Source: Liopterus haemorrhoidalis (taxonomy: Eukaryota > Arthropoda > Insecta > Coleoptera > Dytiscidae). Taken from it: a stretch of DNA of 64,000 nt. The stretch lies in contig OZ020611.1 of the NCBI GenBank assembly GCA_963971575.1, positions 1,674,001-1,738,000 on the forward strand. The letters run 5' to 3'. Positions 34,006 to 43,161 of this stretch are shown in pieces; the stretch's first letter is position 1; each line of letters opens with the position of its first letter. A program made the position numbers and the translations under genes. Under the pieces are notes generated by a model, which had not been told where the DNA came from, made no database searches, and saw only the letters and a list, made by a program, of their open reading frames with translations.

Positions 34006-37000
34006 CTGTCTGTCTGTCTGTGTGTATACACGATAACTCAAAAACGGTTTAACTTAAAGAGTTCGTTCTGGTACTAAAAAATTCTCCTATTAAATAGGAA
34101 GAACCCTATTGTTTTTTATGAAAATCGGTTGACTAGAAATGGGAGTTTACTCGTGTCGATATTAAGATTTTTGCGAATATTTAGCAACAGAAAAATATTT
34201 CGAAAAAATTGATTGAACAAAAGTTACTATAAATGCAATAACTAATAACTTTTATTTGAGACGTTTTTTGATAAAACGAAAAATTTCGAAAAAAATTTTT
34301 AAAATTATTTAAAATTTCTCAATTTTTTCATACTTATATGTAACGTTTCCATGGTCATGATAATTAATTCGTAACTAGTAAAGCAAGCCTTGGACAAAAA
34401 TTTGTATAAAACATAATTTGATGTATTTTTGAAGATTTATCTAAATATTTAAATTTTTTTTTTAATTTACATTTTTTTTTAAATATATTTTTTATGGGAG
34501 GGCAAGTCTAGCGGAGGTTTCCCTTCGCCACTGGTTTTTAAGGTGTACCCCTTACGATTTTTTCGGTGTTTGGCCATTTTCAAGGGTATTAGATTACTGG
34601 CTATAATAAACTTGATAACTGGTTTATAAAAGCCAATTGTTTTTTTTTTTTTTAGGCTGAATAATGTAGGAGAATTTTAAAAATTCATATCACAGATTTC
34701 TATCCCCAACCATTTTTTACCGATCGCCAAAATATATAAGGGAGGTATTGTGATCATACCGATTTTGACATTTCGAGACATCGATGAATCTCCACGAATT
34801 GAGGTCCCTACATAACGTTTTGACTATTTTTAGCATGATGTCTGTCGGTCTGTCTGTCCGTCCGTCTGTCTGTGTACACGTGCAGAGCAAATTCGGCTAA
34901 AAGGATTTTTATGAAACTTCATATTTAAGCTTTTGAGATCAATGGCACGAGTTGATCAACTTTTGGTAAAAATCGGTTGACTAGAAATGGGAGTTTACTC
35001 GTGTCGATTTTAATATTTTTGAGAAAATTTCTTAACAGAAAAAAATTATTTAACAAAAGTTGCTATAAATGCAATAACTAACAACTAATTTGAGACATTT
35101 TTTGATAAAACGAAAAAATATAATAAAATATTTATTTAATTTTATGAAATAGGGCCCCCGTTAGGCTTTTTTTTGTATAGATATATAAACTTTATCTCTC
35201 ATATAAGGATCAGAAACTAATTCTATCTCCATGTATAAAATTTTATCAAAATTGGCCCATAAACATTAAAAATATTGTAATTTAATAAAAATTGGACCCC
35301 CATTTAGGCCTTTTTTGTACAGGTACATGATTTTTGAACACCTACATACAAGAAGACACTAATTCTAATATTCTGTGTCAAATCCCATCGAAATCGGTCC
35401 ATAAATAAGCGAGTTATGGCCGTGCTCTATTTTTGGCCAAAACTGGAGCCAATTTATTTACCAACTTGCGAATTTGATGTTTTTGACTATACAGTCAAAA
35501 GCCTCATGCACTCCTAATTCTAAAACTATAAGTATTTTCAAAATCCGTTCATAAATAAGCGAGCTACAGTCATTTGAACTAGTTTCCATTAATCCGCTCT
35601 AATTATTTGGTCTAGTTCAGTAATTAGTTCAGATATTTGGTTTAGTTTAGATGTATTCCCGGGTTAGCAGCACTTGCCATACATTTCTGAATCAAATCAA
35701 AATATAAATATACGTCATTAGGATTACAATGTAATTTACTGGAAAAACGTATGTTTTAATTGTAATTTATGCAGATAAAATTTGATCAAGGACTTTTTAT
35801 TAGGCCTTTTGATTGGCCCTAGGGACGTGTCGTCAACTGACGGTAAGAATCCCAAGATGGCTACCTATTTTTGTCTAATGATGACATTTGATATTTTTTA
35901 AGGAAATTAAATTGAAAATTTGTGCTGAAAAGTTGTAAAAATATAAGAAATATTTTAAAATTTAATTAGAATTTATTATTTATATTTCACAACAGAAAAA
36001 TATTTCGAAAAAGATTATTTAACAAAAGTTGCTATAAAAGCAATAGCTAATAAGTTTTATTTGAGACATTTTTTGATAAAACGAAAAAAAATTGAAAAAA
36101 GTATTTATTTTTTCATACTGTGTAACGTTTCCATGGTCATGATAAATAATATTTCTGTTAGACAATATTAGGCTAAATTATTTCTACTCTGCTGCTAGAA
36201 TGTATTTTCTACAAGTACTTTGTGATGGCGGTCGGTCCTGTGGTGGCCACAGCTGATTGTTAATTCACAATTTTCATAATTAATGTAAATTTTGCCATTA
36301 AAAATAATTGTCGTAATCTCAAAATCAGTTAAACTATTAAATCGCCAAATTATTTCTAGACTAAGTAAACTACTAAGAATCCAAAAATTCTAACTGGAGG
36401 TCGCTGTTTTTGAGTTATGCTTTTCTTCACAATTTTCACAAATAATGTAAATTATGTCATTAAAAAAAGTATATACAACAAAAAAGATTTGACATCTTAT
36501 TATAAACATTTTTTGTTATATTTGTGTTTGCTGGGTTTATGGGGATGACAGAACCATCTCCAAGGATTTCATGGATGTCCGTGCAGTCCGAAAAATAACA
36601 AAAGAGTGCATTCAAAACGATTGCAGTCAATTTGTGATCCTAACTTCAAAAATTTCAAATATAAATTTTATCCTAATTTTTTTTTAAATTATAGACAGCT
36701 GTAGAAAACTGTATGTTAATATTAATATTTTTCTAATTTCAGCCAGTCGTAGAAAAAATAATGTTTGAAACTCATGCATGCTCACCTTTTTCCATCCCAT
36801 GTCCCAAAAAAAAAGTAATATTGTCACATGGTTGATTGAAAGTCAACTCCTGGTTTCATCATAACAAATTTATTAAAAATCAAATTTACTATGTATGGTT
36901 TGAATTCCATGGAGTTAGGGAAGTCTTCGGTCCACCCCGTGTTGGCCAGGATCGGCTTGGACCTACCTCCGAGGCGGGGGCTACCCGTGAGCCTGGAGAA

Positions 37001-37522
37001 GCCTTCTTCCACTCACATGGAGACTACTTGCTTGGCTTCACCCTCGATACAAGAATCTAGCGTCAGTGTCTTGGTCGTCACCTTGTGAACTAATACGTGT
37101 AGCGGAGTTGGCTATGTTCCACTGCTTACATATTCTGTTTTATCCAGTCTTTTTGTAACGAAAGTTAACCCAGTTCCAATATTCATTCGACATGACAAAT
37201 ATTTCGTCATTACGAAAATGCGGCGTATGCATTTCGTAATCAGGCCAAATACGTCAGACGATAACAAAAAGTTTTTTAATCAGACAGCTGACCGTCACAA
37301 TGTCTAGATGTCGTAATCCTGACCTAGGATTACCAATATGACAATATTACTGATTGCTTATCGCATCGGAATTCCTCGAATTACTGAGATCTGGTTCATT
37401 AAAGTGTGTACTAACTCAATTATTATGTTCCGCAGGTGTTCGCAATCTGTCTGATAATGCGCTTCTGCAACATGCTGCGTAGCGGCGTGTCCTGGAGGTA
37501 CCCCGAGGTGATCAAGCTATGA
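26094..37522 (+). CDS. Small multi-pass membrane protein, 3' exons (gene 1)
   Basis: Three exons (26094-26201, 29652-29711, 37436-37522) with clean AG/GT sites, all in phase 0, encode the last 84 residues of a protein ending at TGA 37520-37522. The peptide has two likely membrane segments, PWIIGIVTFMSFEAVSIVYS and, after a short R-D-H-V-N-R-K-F-D linker, AEVLFFVCRAVINVFAICLI, then a short basic tail MRFCNMLRSGVSWRYPEVIK. The arrangement resembles insect four-helix proteins of the DUF4728/LAPTM4 kind, which is a guess. The first exons, presumably with two more helices, were not found upstream and may lie before this window. Codons end mostly in G or C, unlike the surroundings. The exon-to-exon introns are 3.4 and 7.7 kb and full of repeats. 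An open frame of 30 codons follows the stop. Confidence 0.7.
26434..27544 (-). repeat. R repeat, copy 4 (minus strand), with expanded (CAGA)n
   Basis: A full copy in reverse orientation inside the first intron of gene 1. Seen from the minus strand it starts AGGGTTTTGTAGGTAT at 27544, has the microsatellite at 27404-27496, which is the longest of any copy (about 90 bases of CAGA), a tRNA-like cassette at 26844-26925, and the palindrome GTGTGAATCTTCACAC near the end. Peptides rich in T-D-R-Q are microsatellite translations. Confidence 0.85.
26844..26925 (-). other. tRNA-like Pol III cassette type 4 inside R copy 4
   Basis: On the minus strand the A box TAGCTCAGATG (26913-26903) is the canonical tRNA D-arm sequence, and the B box AGTTCGAATCC (26860-26850) is canonical. 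Nearly the same cassette occurs in R copy 7 at 51432-51512. Confidence 0.65.
27594..28254. mobile_element. Probable solo LTR
   Basis: The 661-bp segment begins TGTCGCGCC and ends TTTGACA, so the ends are TGTC and GACA, with CTAT directly on both sides (27590-27593 and 28255-28258). These are features of a long terminal repeat with a 4-bp target duplication. Candidate polyadenylation signals AATAAA lie near 27631 and 27672. No internal retroviral region or second LTR is present. Confidence 0.55.
28305..29376 (+). repeat. R repeat, copy 5
   Basis: It starts AGGGTTTTGTAGGTAT, has a (GTCT)n tract near 28352-28400, a tRNA-like cassette at 28873-28942, the shared right half, and ATACCTGCAAAACCCTGAAA plus palindrome at the end. 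It lies in the first visible intron of gene 1, between the solo LTR and exon B. Confidence 0.85.
28873..28942 (+). other. tRNA-like Pol III cassette type 5 inside R copy 5
   Basis: A box TAGTCCAGTGG (28884-28894) and B box TGTTCGATTCC (28926-28936) are exact matches to the consensus. CCCGTCATTTTTT follows, a T6 terminator. R copy 6 carries the same cassette type. Confidence 0.65.
29652..29711 (+). CDS. Gene 1, exon B
   Basis: Acceptor TTGTATTTCAG, donor AAC-GTAAGT, 20 codons in phase 0: KFDAMCKAEVLFFVCRAVIN. It carries the start of the second visible membrane segment and joins exons A and C without a frame change. Confidence 0.75.
30145..30203 (-). repeat. R repeat, right-end fragment (minus strand)
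   Basis: TTTCCACACATTTCAAGTTT followed by TGTAGGTATTTAGTCAGTG and AATGATGATTATT is the inverse of the R right end. The rest of the repeat is absent. Confidence 0.6.
30251..31190 (+). mobile_element. DNA element with ATAGGGGATACGCAT ends carrying a SWIM-type exon
   Basis: Perfect 15-bp inverted ends ATAGGGGATACGCAT enclose 940 bp. Inside is a complete first-exon structure: ATG, 131 bp of open frame and a consensus donor GTAAGT. No second exon is present, so it is an internally deleted copy of a larger, intron-containing element. A clear target duplication was not seen. It lies in the second visible intron of gene 1. Confidence 0.65.
30557..30687 (+). pseudogene. First exon of a SWIM/YqaJ-type transposon protein
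   Basis: MADKDFVRAQSDNLPNIYAF, then a segment ending SAEEIRGVKSDL and a GTAAGT donor. The SDNLP-x3-AFM and A-E-E-I-R-G-V-K words match, from memory, the N-terminus of arthropod element proteins that carry a SWIM zinc finger and a YqaJ-type nuclease further on. Those domains are absent here. The frame is intact. Confidence 0.55.
31460..32375 (+). mobile_element. Tc1/mariner-like transposon, internally deleted
   Basis: The inverted ends start CAAGGTGTCTCAAAAGAAAT and continue for about 30 bases. TA lies on both sides (31458-31459, 32376-32377). The transposase frame starts at ATG 31575 (MERFSGADRALCVREFY), has one in-frame TGA at 31794 and a DNA-binding HTH part (SIRKRASALNVHRSSLHRIM). It loses the catalytic centre at about 31990-32003, then resumes as SRRGDINWPPRSPDLTPMDF and runs to the stop at 32267. 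It inserted at a TA beside a mariner fragment. Confidence 0.85.
31575..32269 (+). pseudogene. Tc1/mariner-like transposase with deletion of the catalytic core
   Basis: Residues of the HTH region and GRPRSS linker come first, then TGA in place of arginine (a CGA-to-TGA change is likely), then the second HTH, then a junction where about 150 residues holding the first two catalytic aspartates are missing and the frame shifts. The last part keeps SPDLTPMDFFLWGYLKSKVY, with the third catalytic residue. A full-length family protein is about 340-360 residues. Confidence 0.8.
32378..32620 (-). pseudogene. mariner transposase N-terminal fragment
   Basis: The minus-strand translation begins MKSYILQYYYDKGKNAAQAC, then GEGTLSKSTARKWFARFRSG, ending DDSRSDRPI. 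This is the N-terminal HTH region of a mellifera-type mariner transposase. The rest is absent; the Tc1-like element at 31460-32375 lies immediately beyond its broken edge. Confidence 0.75.
32621..33844. other. Intron of gene 1 without a recognisable gene
   Basis: An open stretch near 32763-32930 ends at a donor-like AAT-GTAAGT, but the peptide is unknown and no acceptor is convincing. The rest is AT-rich, with repeated AAATTTT words at 33470-33850. Confidence 0.35.
33845..34525 (+). repeat. S repeat, copy 1, with (TG)n/(TCTG)n tract
   Basis: It begins GACCTTAATATATAAGGGGC and AAGTATTGTAATCGCG, has a (GT)n(CTGT)n tract at 33976-34022, then AAAATCGGTTGACTAGAAAT and GGGAGTTTACTCGTGTCGAT, and fades near 34525. 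A second interspersed family, S, distinct from R but likewise with a microsatellite about 150 bases from its start. Non-coding. Confidence 0.65.
34715..35130 (+). repeat. S repeat, copy 2, 5' part
   Basis: TATATAAGGGAGGTATTGTG, GACATTTCGAGACATCGATG, a (GTCT/GTCC)n tract near 34845-34870, then ATCGGTTGACTAGAAATGGG. It matches the inverted copy at 57590-58075. Confidence 0.65.
35131..35994. other. Repeat-like intronic stretch
   Basis: GGGCCCCCGTTAGGC near 35152 and GGACCCCCATTTAGGCC near 35293 suggest two decayed copies of another interspersed sequence, with repeated ATAAATAAGCGAG words at 35402 and 35553. No coding potential was seen. Confidence 0.35.
35995..36260 (+). repeat. S repeat, 3' part
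   Basis: AGAAAAATATTTCGAAAAAG through TTGAGACATTTTTTGATAAA, ending TGTGATGGCGGTCGGTCCTG and GGCCACAGCTG, which matches (inverted) the 57600-57660 end of the S copy in gene 2. This marks the right end of the family. Confidence 0.6.
36261..37435. other. Intron before exon C, with a GC-rich island
   Basis: AT-rich sequence with a distinctly GC-rich block at about 36900-37100. Both strands of the block are open for about 60 codons; no protein was recognised. The block has no inverted ends that I can find. Confidence 0.4.
37436..37522 (+). CDS. Gene 1, terminal exon C
   Basis: Acceptor TTCCGCAG, 28 codons plus TGA: VFAICLIMRFCNMLRSGVSW, then RYPEVIKL and stop at 37520-37522. Most codons end in G or C. 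The frame stays open after the stop to 37615 with the same codon bias. The 3' UTR continues to a polyadenylation signal at 37657. Confidence 0.75.
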   Translation: MFAICLIMRFCNMLRSGVSWRYPEVIKL

Positions 37523-37615
37523 TATCAGACCGTGGGTATGGCCTCCGACACCGAGGATTCCTCGCTTTGTGTCGAGTTCTCCTCCTCCACAGACTCAGAC
37601 CTCGAGTACGTCTGA
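37523..37615 (+). CDS. In-frame extension after the stop of gene 1 (possible readthrough)
   Basis: 30 sense codons in the frame of exon C, then TGA at 37613-37615. The peptide, YQTVGMASDTEDSS, then an S/D/E-rich part ending DSDLEYV, is hydrophilic and acidic, as expected for a cytoplasmic tail. 23 of 30 codons end in G or C, similar to 23 of 28 in exon C and unlike the AT-rich sequence after 37615. Explanations: translational readthrough of TGA, a recent nonsense mutation or sequence error in a codon that was sense, or an unannotated splice form. Confidence 0.5.
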   Translation, partial: YQTVGMASDTEDSSLCVEFSSSTDSDLEYV

Positions 37616-37656
37616 TCAATGGTTACATATGTTTTATACGCCATGTAGATAGCAAC

Positions 37657-37662
37657 AATAAA
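37657..37662 (+). terminator. Polyadenylation signal of gene 1
   Basis: AATAAA 135 bases after the first stop and 42 after the second, in CAACAATAAATC. It is the first canonical signal downstream of exon C. Confidence 0.55.
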
Positions 37663-38202
37663 TCTATAACAACTGTGACTAACTCATTCTAAAAACTACT
37701 ACAGATACTAGCACTATAGAATCGTTCGTGGATGCAATCCCTAACCAGTTTGACACACATAAAGTTGCCACCTCTTTGCTGCAATTCTTTGGCTACAATT
37801 TAAAAAACAGACAATGCCATTAATAATATAGCGAATGCATAAAAAGTATATATCGAATAATTTTGAGCCCCAGTTTTGTGTGGTCTAATGACCATTAGAT
37901 TTAGTTAGTCACATGTAAAAATAAAAATAATACTAATAATTAATAATAATAAAATTGTACATTTAAATAGCATCCACTAGAAGTCTTCAATCTCTGAGAT
38001 ATAATTCTGGAATTGAGAAAATTGTAAGCTAAGAAATTCTTAACCCGTAAGTACTACTACCCAAATATGGTTTTATAAGTACTACTATTGGGTCCCATGG
38101 ACCCAATTGTTATTAATTCCAAAAACGAAATATGTTTTTAAATAAAACAAATATTGTCACAAAAATATCATTTATTAAAGTATTAAGAACTAAATTATAT
38201 AA

Positions 38203-38881
38203 CTAATTCTTCGAAATACAATTAGGACAAACAAATTCACTGCATTTTAGACAAATCGGTATTTTGCACAGTTTACAATAATGATTCGTTTTACGGTCCT
38301 TTCCTTGGGAGCAAATGCAATACCTTGGTCTTTTTGACTTGCTGCAAGGTACTTCAGGTACGGTTTCGGCTTCAAATATAATCCCTAACACATCTGGTGC
38401 TTTTTGACGAAGCTTGCGTGGCACGTTCTTATTGTGCATTTTAGATTTTATATATGGAACACAAATTCGCATCCCAATTATTTTAAAAAATTATAACTGG
38501 AAATTTCTTTTCCTCCGTTCGAAAATTGGTATAAAACACGGCTATTAACTCCACAAATATTTAATATGGCATGAAATAGAGCCATGGGCCATCTGCGACT
38601 TCTACGCGACATGGAACATGTGGCATATTTTTCATCTAGTGCGTCTACCCCAGCTTTTGTACCATTATAGTACAGTATTATTCTGGCTTTTGAGTTGATT
38701 CTTCTATTATACAATTATGATGCATGCTAGATATTAAAATCACTGCCTTTCCCTTTTTTGGAACATGAGAAACTATTGTTTTGTCGGATGTGAATCCAAA
38801 TTTTGATGAACTAACTTTGGCATTTCTGTTAGGAAGAAATTGTGGAGGAACCTGCCTTTTATTCTTTTTTAACGTTCCCAC
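38203..38881 (-). pseudogene. piggyBac transposase C-terminal half
   Basis: In order on the minus strand: MGTLKKNKRQVPPQFLPNRN, KKGKAVILISSMHHNC, a frame change near 38700, LYYNGTKAGVDALDEKYATC, RRWPMALFHAILNICGVNSR, a stop or break near 38475, then KLRQKAPDVLG and a cysteine-rich tail (CICSQGKDRKTNHYCKLC, IPICLKCSEFVCPNC). K-A-G-V-D-x-L-D, with the third catalytic aspartate region, is typical of piggyBac. Two frame breaks make it inactive. Confidence 0.85.
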
Positions 38882-39028
38882 ATAAGTCGATCCTTATTTG
38901 GTTAGTTCGTTCATCAATTCAGTGGAGAAGTACCAATTATCCAAGTATTTGTAATTTCTGTCCATTATTTCGCTGGCTTACTAGATTTACTAAATGTACA
39001 AATTTTCATATAATTAATTTATTATAGC

Positions 39029-39285
39029 TAGTGTTTCTGATTTCTCGACATTAGACTTATTTTCTCGAGAATTCTCGAGAAATTTCGAGAAAAATAATTA
39101 TATAATTATGAGAATATACATCTTTTTTTAATATTGAAAATATTGTAGAGGATAAAAACATGTTCAAATTATAATCACCTTTAAAGTACTAAAGTAAAGG
39201 CGTCGAGCAAATCTTACATTTGTCGAGAAATGAAAAAAATGAGAATTAAAATTTTTTCTCGAGAAATTCTCGAGAAGAATCACTA
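39029..39285. mobile_element. hAT-type MITE nested in the piggyBac element
   Basis: 257 bp with ends TAGTGTTTCT and, inverted, TAGTGATTCT, flanked by ATTATAGC (39021-39028) and ATTATAGA (39286-39293), an 8-bp duplication with one change. The arms contain TTCTCGAGAATTCTCGAGAA on the left and its inverse on the right. Non-coding. Confidence 0.8.
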
Positions 39286-39533
39286 ATTATAGATTACCTA
39301 AATTATATCGAAAATTGTTCACTCAAGCTACTATTGGGTCCCAAGGACCCAGATTGTATTATAATTGAAAAACTCAAGTGTTTAAACGATCACCAATTAT
39401 TACTAACTCAAGAGTATGAACTTGTTTGAGCATTTCAGGAAACTCGCGTTCCCCCTTCCTCTACTTCAACTCCAAACCCAAAAACAATGGCACGTTCGGT
39501 CCCTAGGACCCGATAGTAGTACTTACGGGTTAA

Positions 39534-40439
39534 ATCAGGCAGTAGGTTGAGGACTTCTGGTTTTGTATTATAAATAAGAGATATTGTCTATATTGCTGTT
39601 TGTAACTTGACAGGAAATAAATTATCAAAATGGCTTAAATTAGGATTATCTTTTAAATATAGATATAAGGATTTTTATTTTGTATTGTACATAATTATCA
39701 AAGGTAATTTTAAAAATTGTAGCATAAAAAAAATATATATGCAAGATTATTACAACAATAAGGAAACAAACAGGAAATAAAGGGTTTTTAAATATATTAT
39801 CAAAATTGCATATCGTTTACTTGCTTCTTAAAACATCGTAAATCATTCATTATTCATATTTTACACTAATGCACCAGTTGCTAAAATTCGCAGGTTCGGG
39901 GGTCCTTCGTTTAAATCGTCTTTAATTCCCTCTTAAATCATTAATTTTAAGAGACCTATTTATAAAATACGATTTATAGAAAAAACCTTAGCTGCCTTTA
40001 TCAGGGAGCACTATACTGACTCACTAGTCAGTATAGTACCTATAGTATATCCTATACTTGTTACTTTAGAGCACTCATCGCTTCGCTCGTCATACTCCAA
40101 ACAACTCGTGTGACAATACATCGTCTTATAAAACTCATACAATAATATACTATTGTGACAAGACAAGGTATATAATAATAAAATTTCGGAAAGTCATGTG
40201 CCATATTTTTTGTAATAATCTTGCACACTCTAATGATAATATATAAACAAATAAAAGAACTATAATTGTGATGTGTTTTGTATCAAATGTTTATATGTAA
40301 CAAGTGTTTATAGCGTTATATTGTTATATTGTTGGCACGTTTCAGGAACCAATACACTTCAAAAATTTCTAAAAATCAAAAAATCAAAAATAATGTGTTG
40401 AAAATGCAGTAAGCGGATTAACAACTCAAAACTATTTTC
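39534..40439. other. Intergenic stretch without a recognisable gene
   Basis: AT-rich. GAGCACTCATCGCTTCGCTCG near 40070 resembles the CGCTTCGCTCG word of the foldback minisatellite at 15112 and the sequence at 40915-40930; no other structure was seen. Confidence 0.35.
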
Positions 40440-42241
40440 TCCTATTCGATACTTAATCAGTTGCTTACTCGTTGCGAAAGTACCCGGGATCTGGGCATTG
40501 AGTTTGATAGTAGACTTACTTTCAACTCGCATATAGATACAATTTGTTCTTCGTCCTATAAAATGCTAGGATTTATTATCAGGAATTCACGTACTTTTTC
40601 GAATATAAACGTTATCTTCACACTTTACTATGCATTCATTCGCTCTAAAATTGAATATTGTTCAATAGTATGGGATCCTATTTATGAGATTCAAAAAAAT
40701 GCCAAAAAAAGTGCAACATAGATTTTTAAAGTTCATTTACTTTAAAGTTATGGGATCCTACCCCCCTTTCGATCTCTCATATAGTACCCTTCTTAATATT
40801 TTTTCCACCAAATCTTTAAGTGAGCGTCGTGAGTTAAGCTCCACAAATTATCTTAAAAAACTAGGGGCCTCAGCCCGGCTACGCCGGTCTTCTCCCCTAC
40901 GTTGTTAAAACTCGTCGCTTCGCGACTCGTTTTATTATAATTTTGTCGCACTTGTCGATTATAAAACTCGTCGCTCATCTTTTTTTAACACTATTTTATG
41001 GAAATTTTCCCTGCAAATGTCTTAAGTTTTATCGTTAATTCACCTTAAATACGTAATTAGTTTTCTTCTATCAAGAAATACGTTCAAAATGTGAAATCTC
41101 GTCCCATTTTAAAATGCAAAAAATTTGACAGCTGTCACCTTCTGAAATCTTGTAAGCATATTTCCAATAATGGCCCAGATTTTTTAAAAAATGTTTTCTG
41201 ATGCCTCAAAATATTATCTCGCACGTCAAATAAGCTATCTTGAACCATTATCACCACTTAACACTTTGATTAACCCTGAAATTTTTAATATCTATAAATC
41301 TTTTTTAACACTATTTTATGGAAATTCGCCCTGCAAATGTCTTAAACTTTATCGTTAATTCACCTTAAATCCTTAATTAGTATTCTTCTGTCAAGAAACA
41401 CGTTCAAAATGTGAAAGCTCCTCCCATTTTAAAATGCAAAAAATTTGACAGCTGTCACCTTCTGAAATCTTGTGAGCATATTTCCAATAATGGCCCAGAT
41501 TCTTTGAAAAATGTTTTCTGATACCTCAAAATATTATCTCGCACGTCCAAAAAGCTATCCTGAACCATTATTACCATTTAACACTTTGATTCTCGCCGTA
41601 AATATTCTGGACCGGCCGTCTTGTATTAAGAATATTTTTGAATTATCTGATAAAACCTGTCCGTGCCGATCAATGGTGACTTTGATTCGACACGGATTCG
41701 AGGAAAAAATGCATGATTTTTATTAATAAAAATTAGTCAGTACCCCCTGTCGAAATAAAATTAAGCCTAAGCACTAAAAAAATATCACCCGGATGAGAGG
41801 GCGCTTCATTTTCCTCTCTCCGCGTTACCGGAAAAATGAAGATACACCAGACGTTGAATAGAACATATATACCACACTTGTACAATATAATAGTAGATTA
41901 GCATCAAATCTAATTGACGATCCACTTTCCTTTCAACAATTAAATATCCACATCCCATCTTTCCGTACAAGGCATTCCTCACTTTTTTATCTTCCCCAGG
42001 CACATACCAATCTATTCCTTAAATCCCCATTGAACAGGATGTGTTCATATTATGAGCAGAATACAAAAATTGAACTGTTCTTATAATTCTGATAATTTTC
42101 ATATAAAGTTCTATAAATTTATTCATTTTAGTGTACTATTATTTCTTATGTTTAATAGTTTTTAATTTTTAAGTCTTAATATTGTTAATAATGTTCCTGT
42201 CCAATTTTGGCTATGCTGTTGGGACAGATGTATTAAATCAA

Positions 42242-42276
<35 letters not shown>

Positions 42277-42290
42277 ATTTAAAAAAAAAA
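40440..42290 (+). mobile_element. LINE 3' part with (AAAT)n tail and internal duplication
   Basis: From 40461 the translation reads RCESTRDLGIEFDSRLTFNS, then LGFIIRNSRTFSNI, LYYAFIRSKIEYCSIVWDPI and, after a frame change, SLSERRELSSTNYL: the C-terminal part of a LINE reverse transcriptase after the catalytic core. Remnants of the ORF end (IPHLYN, HIPSFRTRHSS, SPLNR words) occur at 41850-42040. A 320-bp tandem duplication (40981 and 41301) interrupts it. The 3' end is AAATAAATAAAT at 42238-42282. Confidence 0.75.
40981..41590 (+). repeat. 320-bp tandem duplication within the LINE
   Basis: TTTTTTAACACTATTTTATG starts both copies (40981 and 41301), and the following about 290 bases match closely, through GACAGCTGTCACCTTCTGAA and CTCGCACGTC. 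Differences are scattered, so the duplication is not very recent. Confidence 0.75.
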
Positions 42291-43161
42291 AAAGCAAATG
42301 GTAATAAGACACACAAAAAAGATAATTAATGTGAAGGATTAAACCTCTTTTCTACGGGTATCAATATTTTCTCAAAAATAAATAAATAAATACTGAAAGG
42401 ATTGAAAATCCAATAGTTATTATCAGCTTTAAGAAGATAAAATTAGAGGAAAACACAGATTTTTTTCTCCCTATGAAACAACCCTAATAATTTTTTAATA
42501 CATTTTTTAATCTATTATTTAGAGCTAATTTTAAGGATCCGCAAATTTTACAGACTAAACCCTAAGGTTTCGCGCAAGTTAAGAACCACTGGTTTATGTA
42601 AACAAAACTTTATACATTAATTCATTTTATCTTGATATTATTGAGGTGTATTGGTTTGTAAAATGGACCCACCTTACATATCCTGATTCATCGAGAGCTC
42701 CCTTACCTTATTGATTGTTGTGCCAAATTGTATAGTTTTTAATTATTTTGACAAATTAGCTGATAATAGATAGTGATTTTATATTGGCTAGTGTAGTCTT
42801 TATTTGTAGCTAATATAGTATTTATTTTTTTAAACAATATATTAATAAAATAGTGTTTATGTCCGAATTAATAAATATGGCGATTTTTATATAAAATGCT
42901 TAGATATTTTACAGAAAATTGTAAAACAATGTGTACCTAAAATAAAAAAATAAATAAACTATAAAAAAACTTAATGTTTTGTATTATTTCGGTTATTATA
43001 CAGTGATAGTTCAACAGGTAACCGTAACCGTTAACTAGTTACAAATTGCTTTCCAACGGTATTTTTTTCGTACTCAGACCTTGTCACAAATACCATATGC
43101 TAGAAAATATTATATAGTGAAACGTTGAAGAGAGAAGAGGTTGTGGAAGACCAAGGATCTC
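42291..43161. other. AT-rich stretch with a hAT-type end
   Basis: GTTAAGAACCACTGG at 42578-42592 has the form of a hAT end (inverse CCAGTGGTTCTTAAC). No partner end was found. Nothing else recognised. Confidence 0.35.

Larger units (their letters stand above)
38040..39533 (-). mobile_element. piggyBac-type element, internally deleted
   Basis: TTAA at both ends (38040-38043, 39530-39533) is followed inward by the inverted CCCGTAAGTACTACTA and a second inverted block around GGGTCC(C)A/TGGACCC. The minus strand carries the C-terminal half of a piggyBac transposase at 38203-38881. The N-terminal half is missing, and a hAT MITE is nested at 39029-39285. Confidence 0.9.

Noticed and set aside
33844..34041. 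65-codon minus frame with T-H repeats
   Set aside because: Translation of the (TG)n tract of S copy 1.
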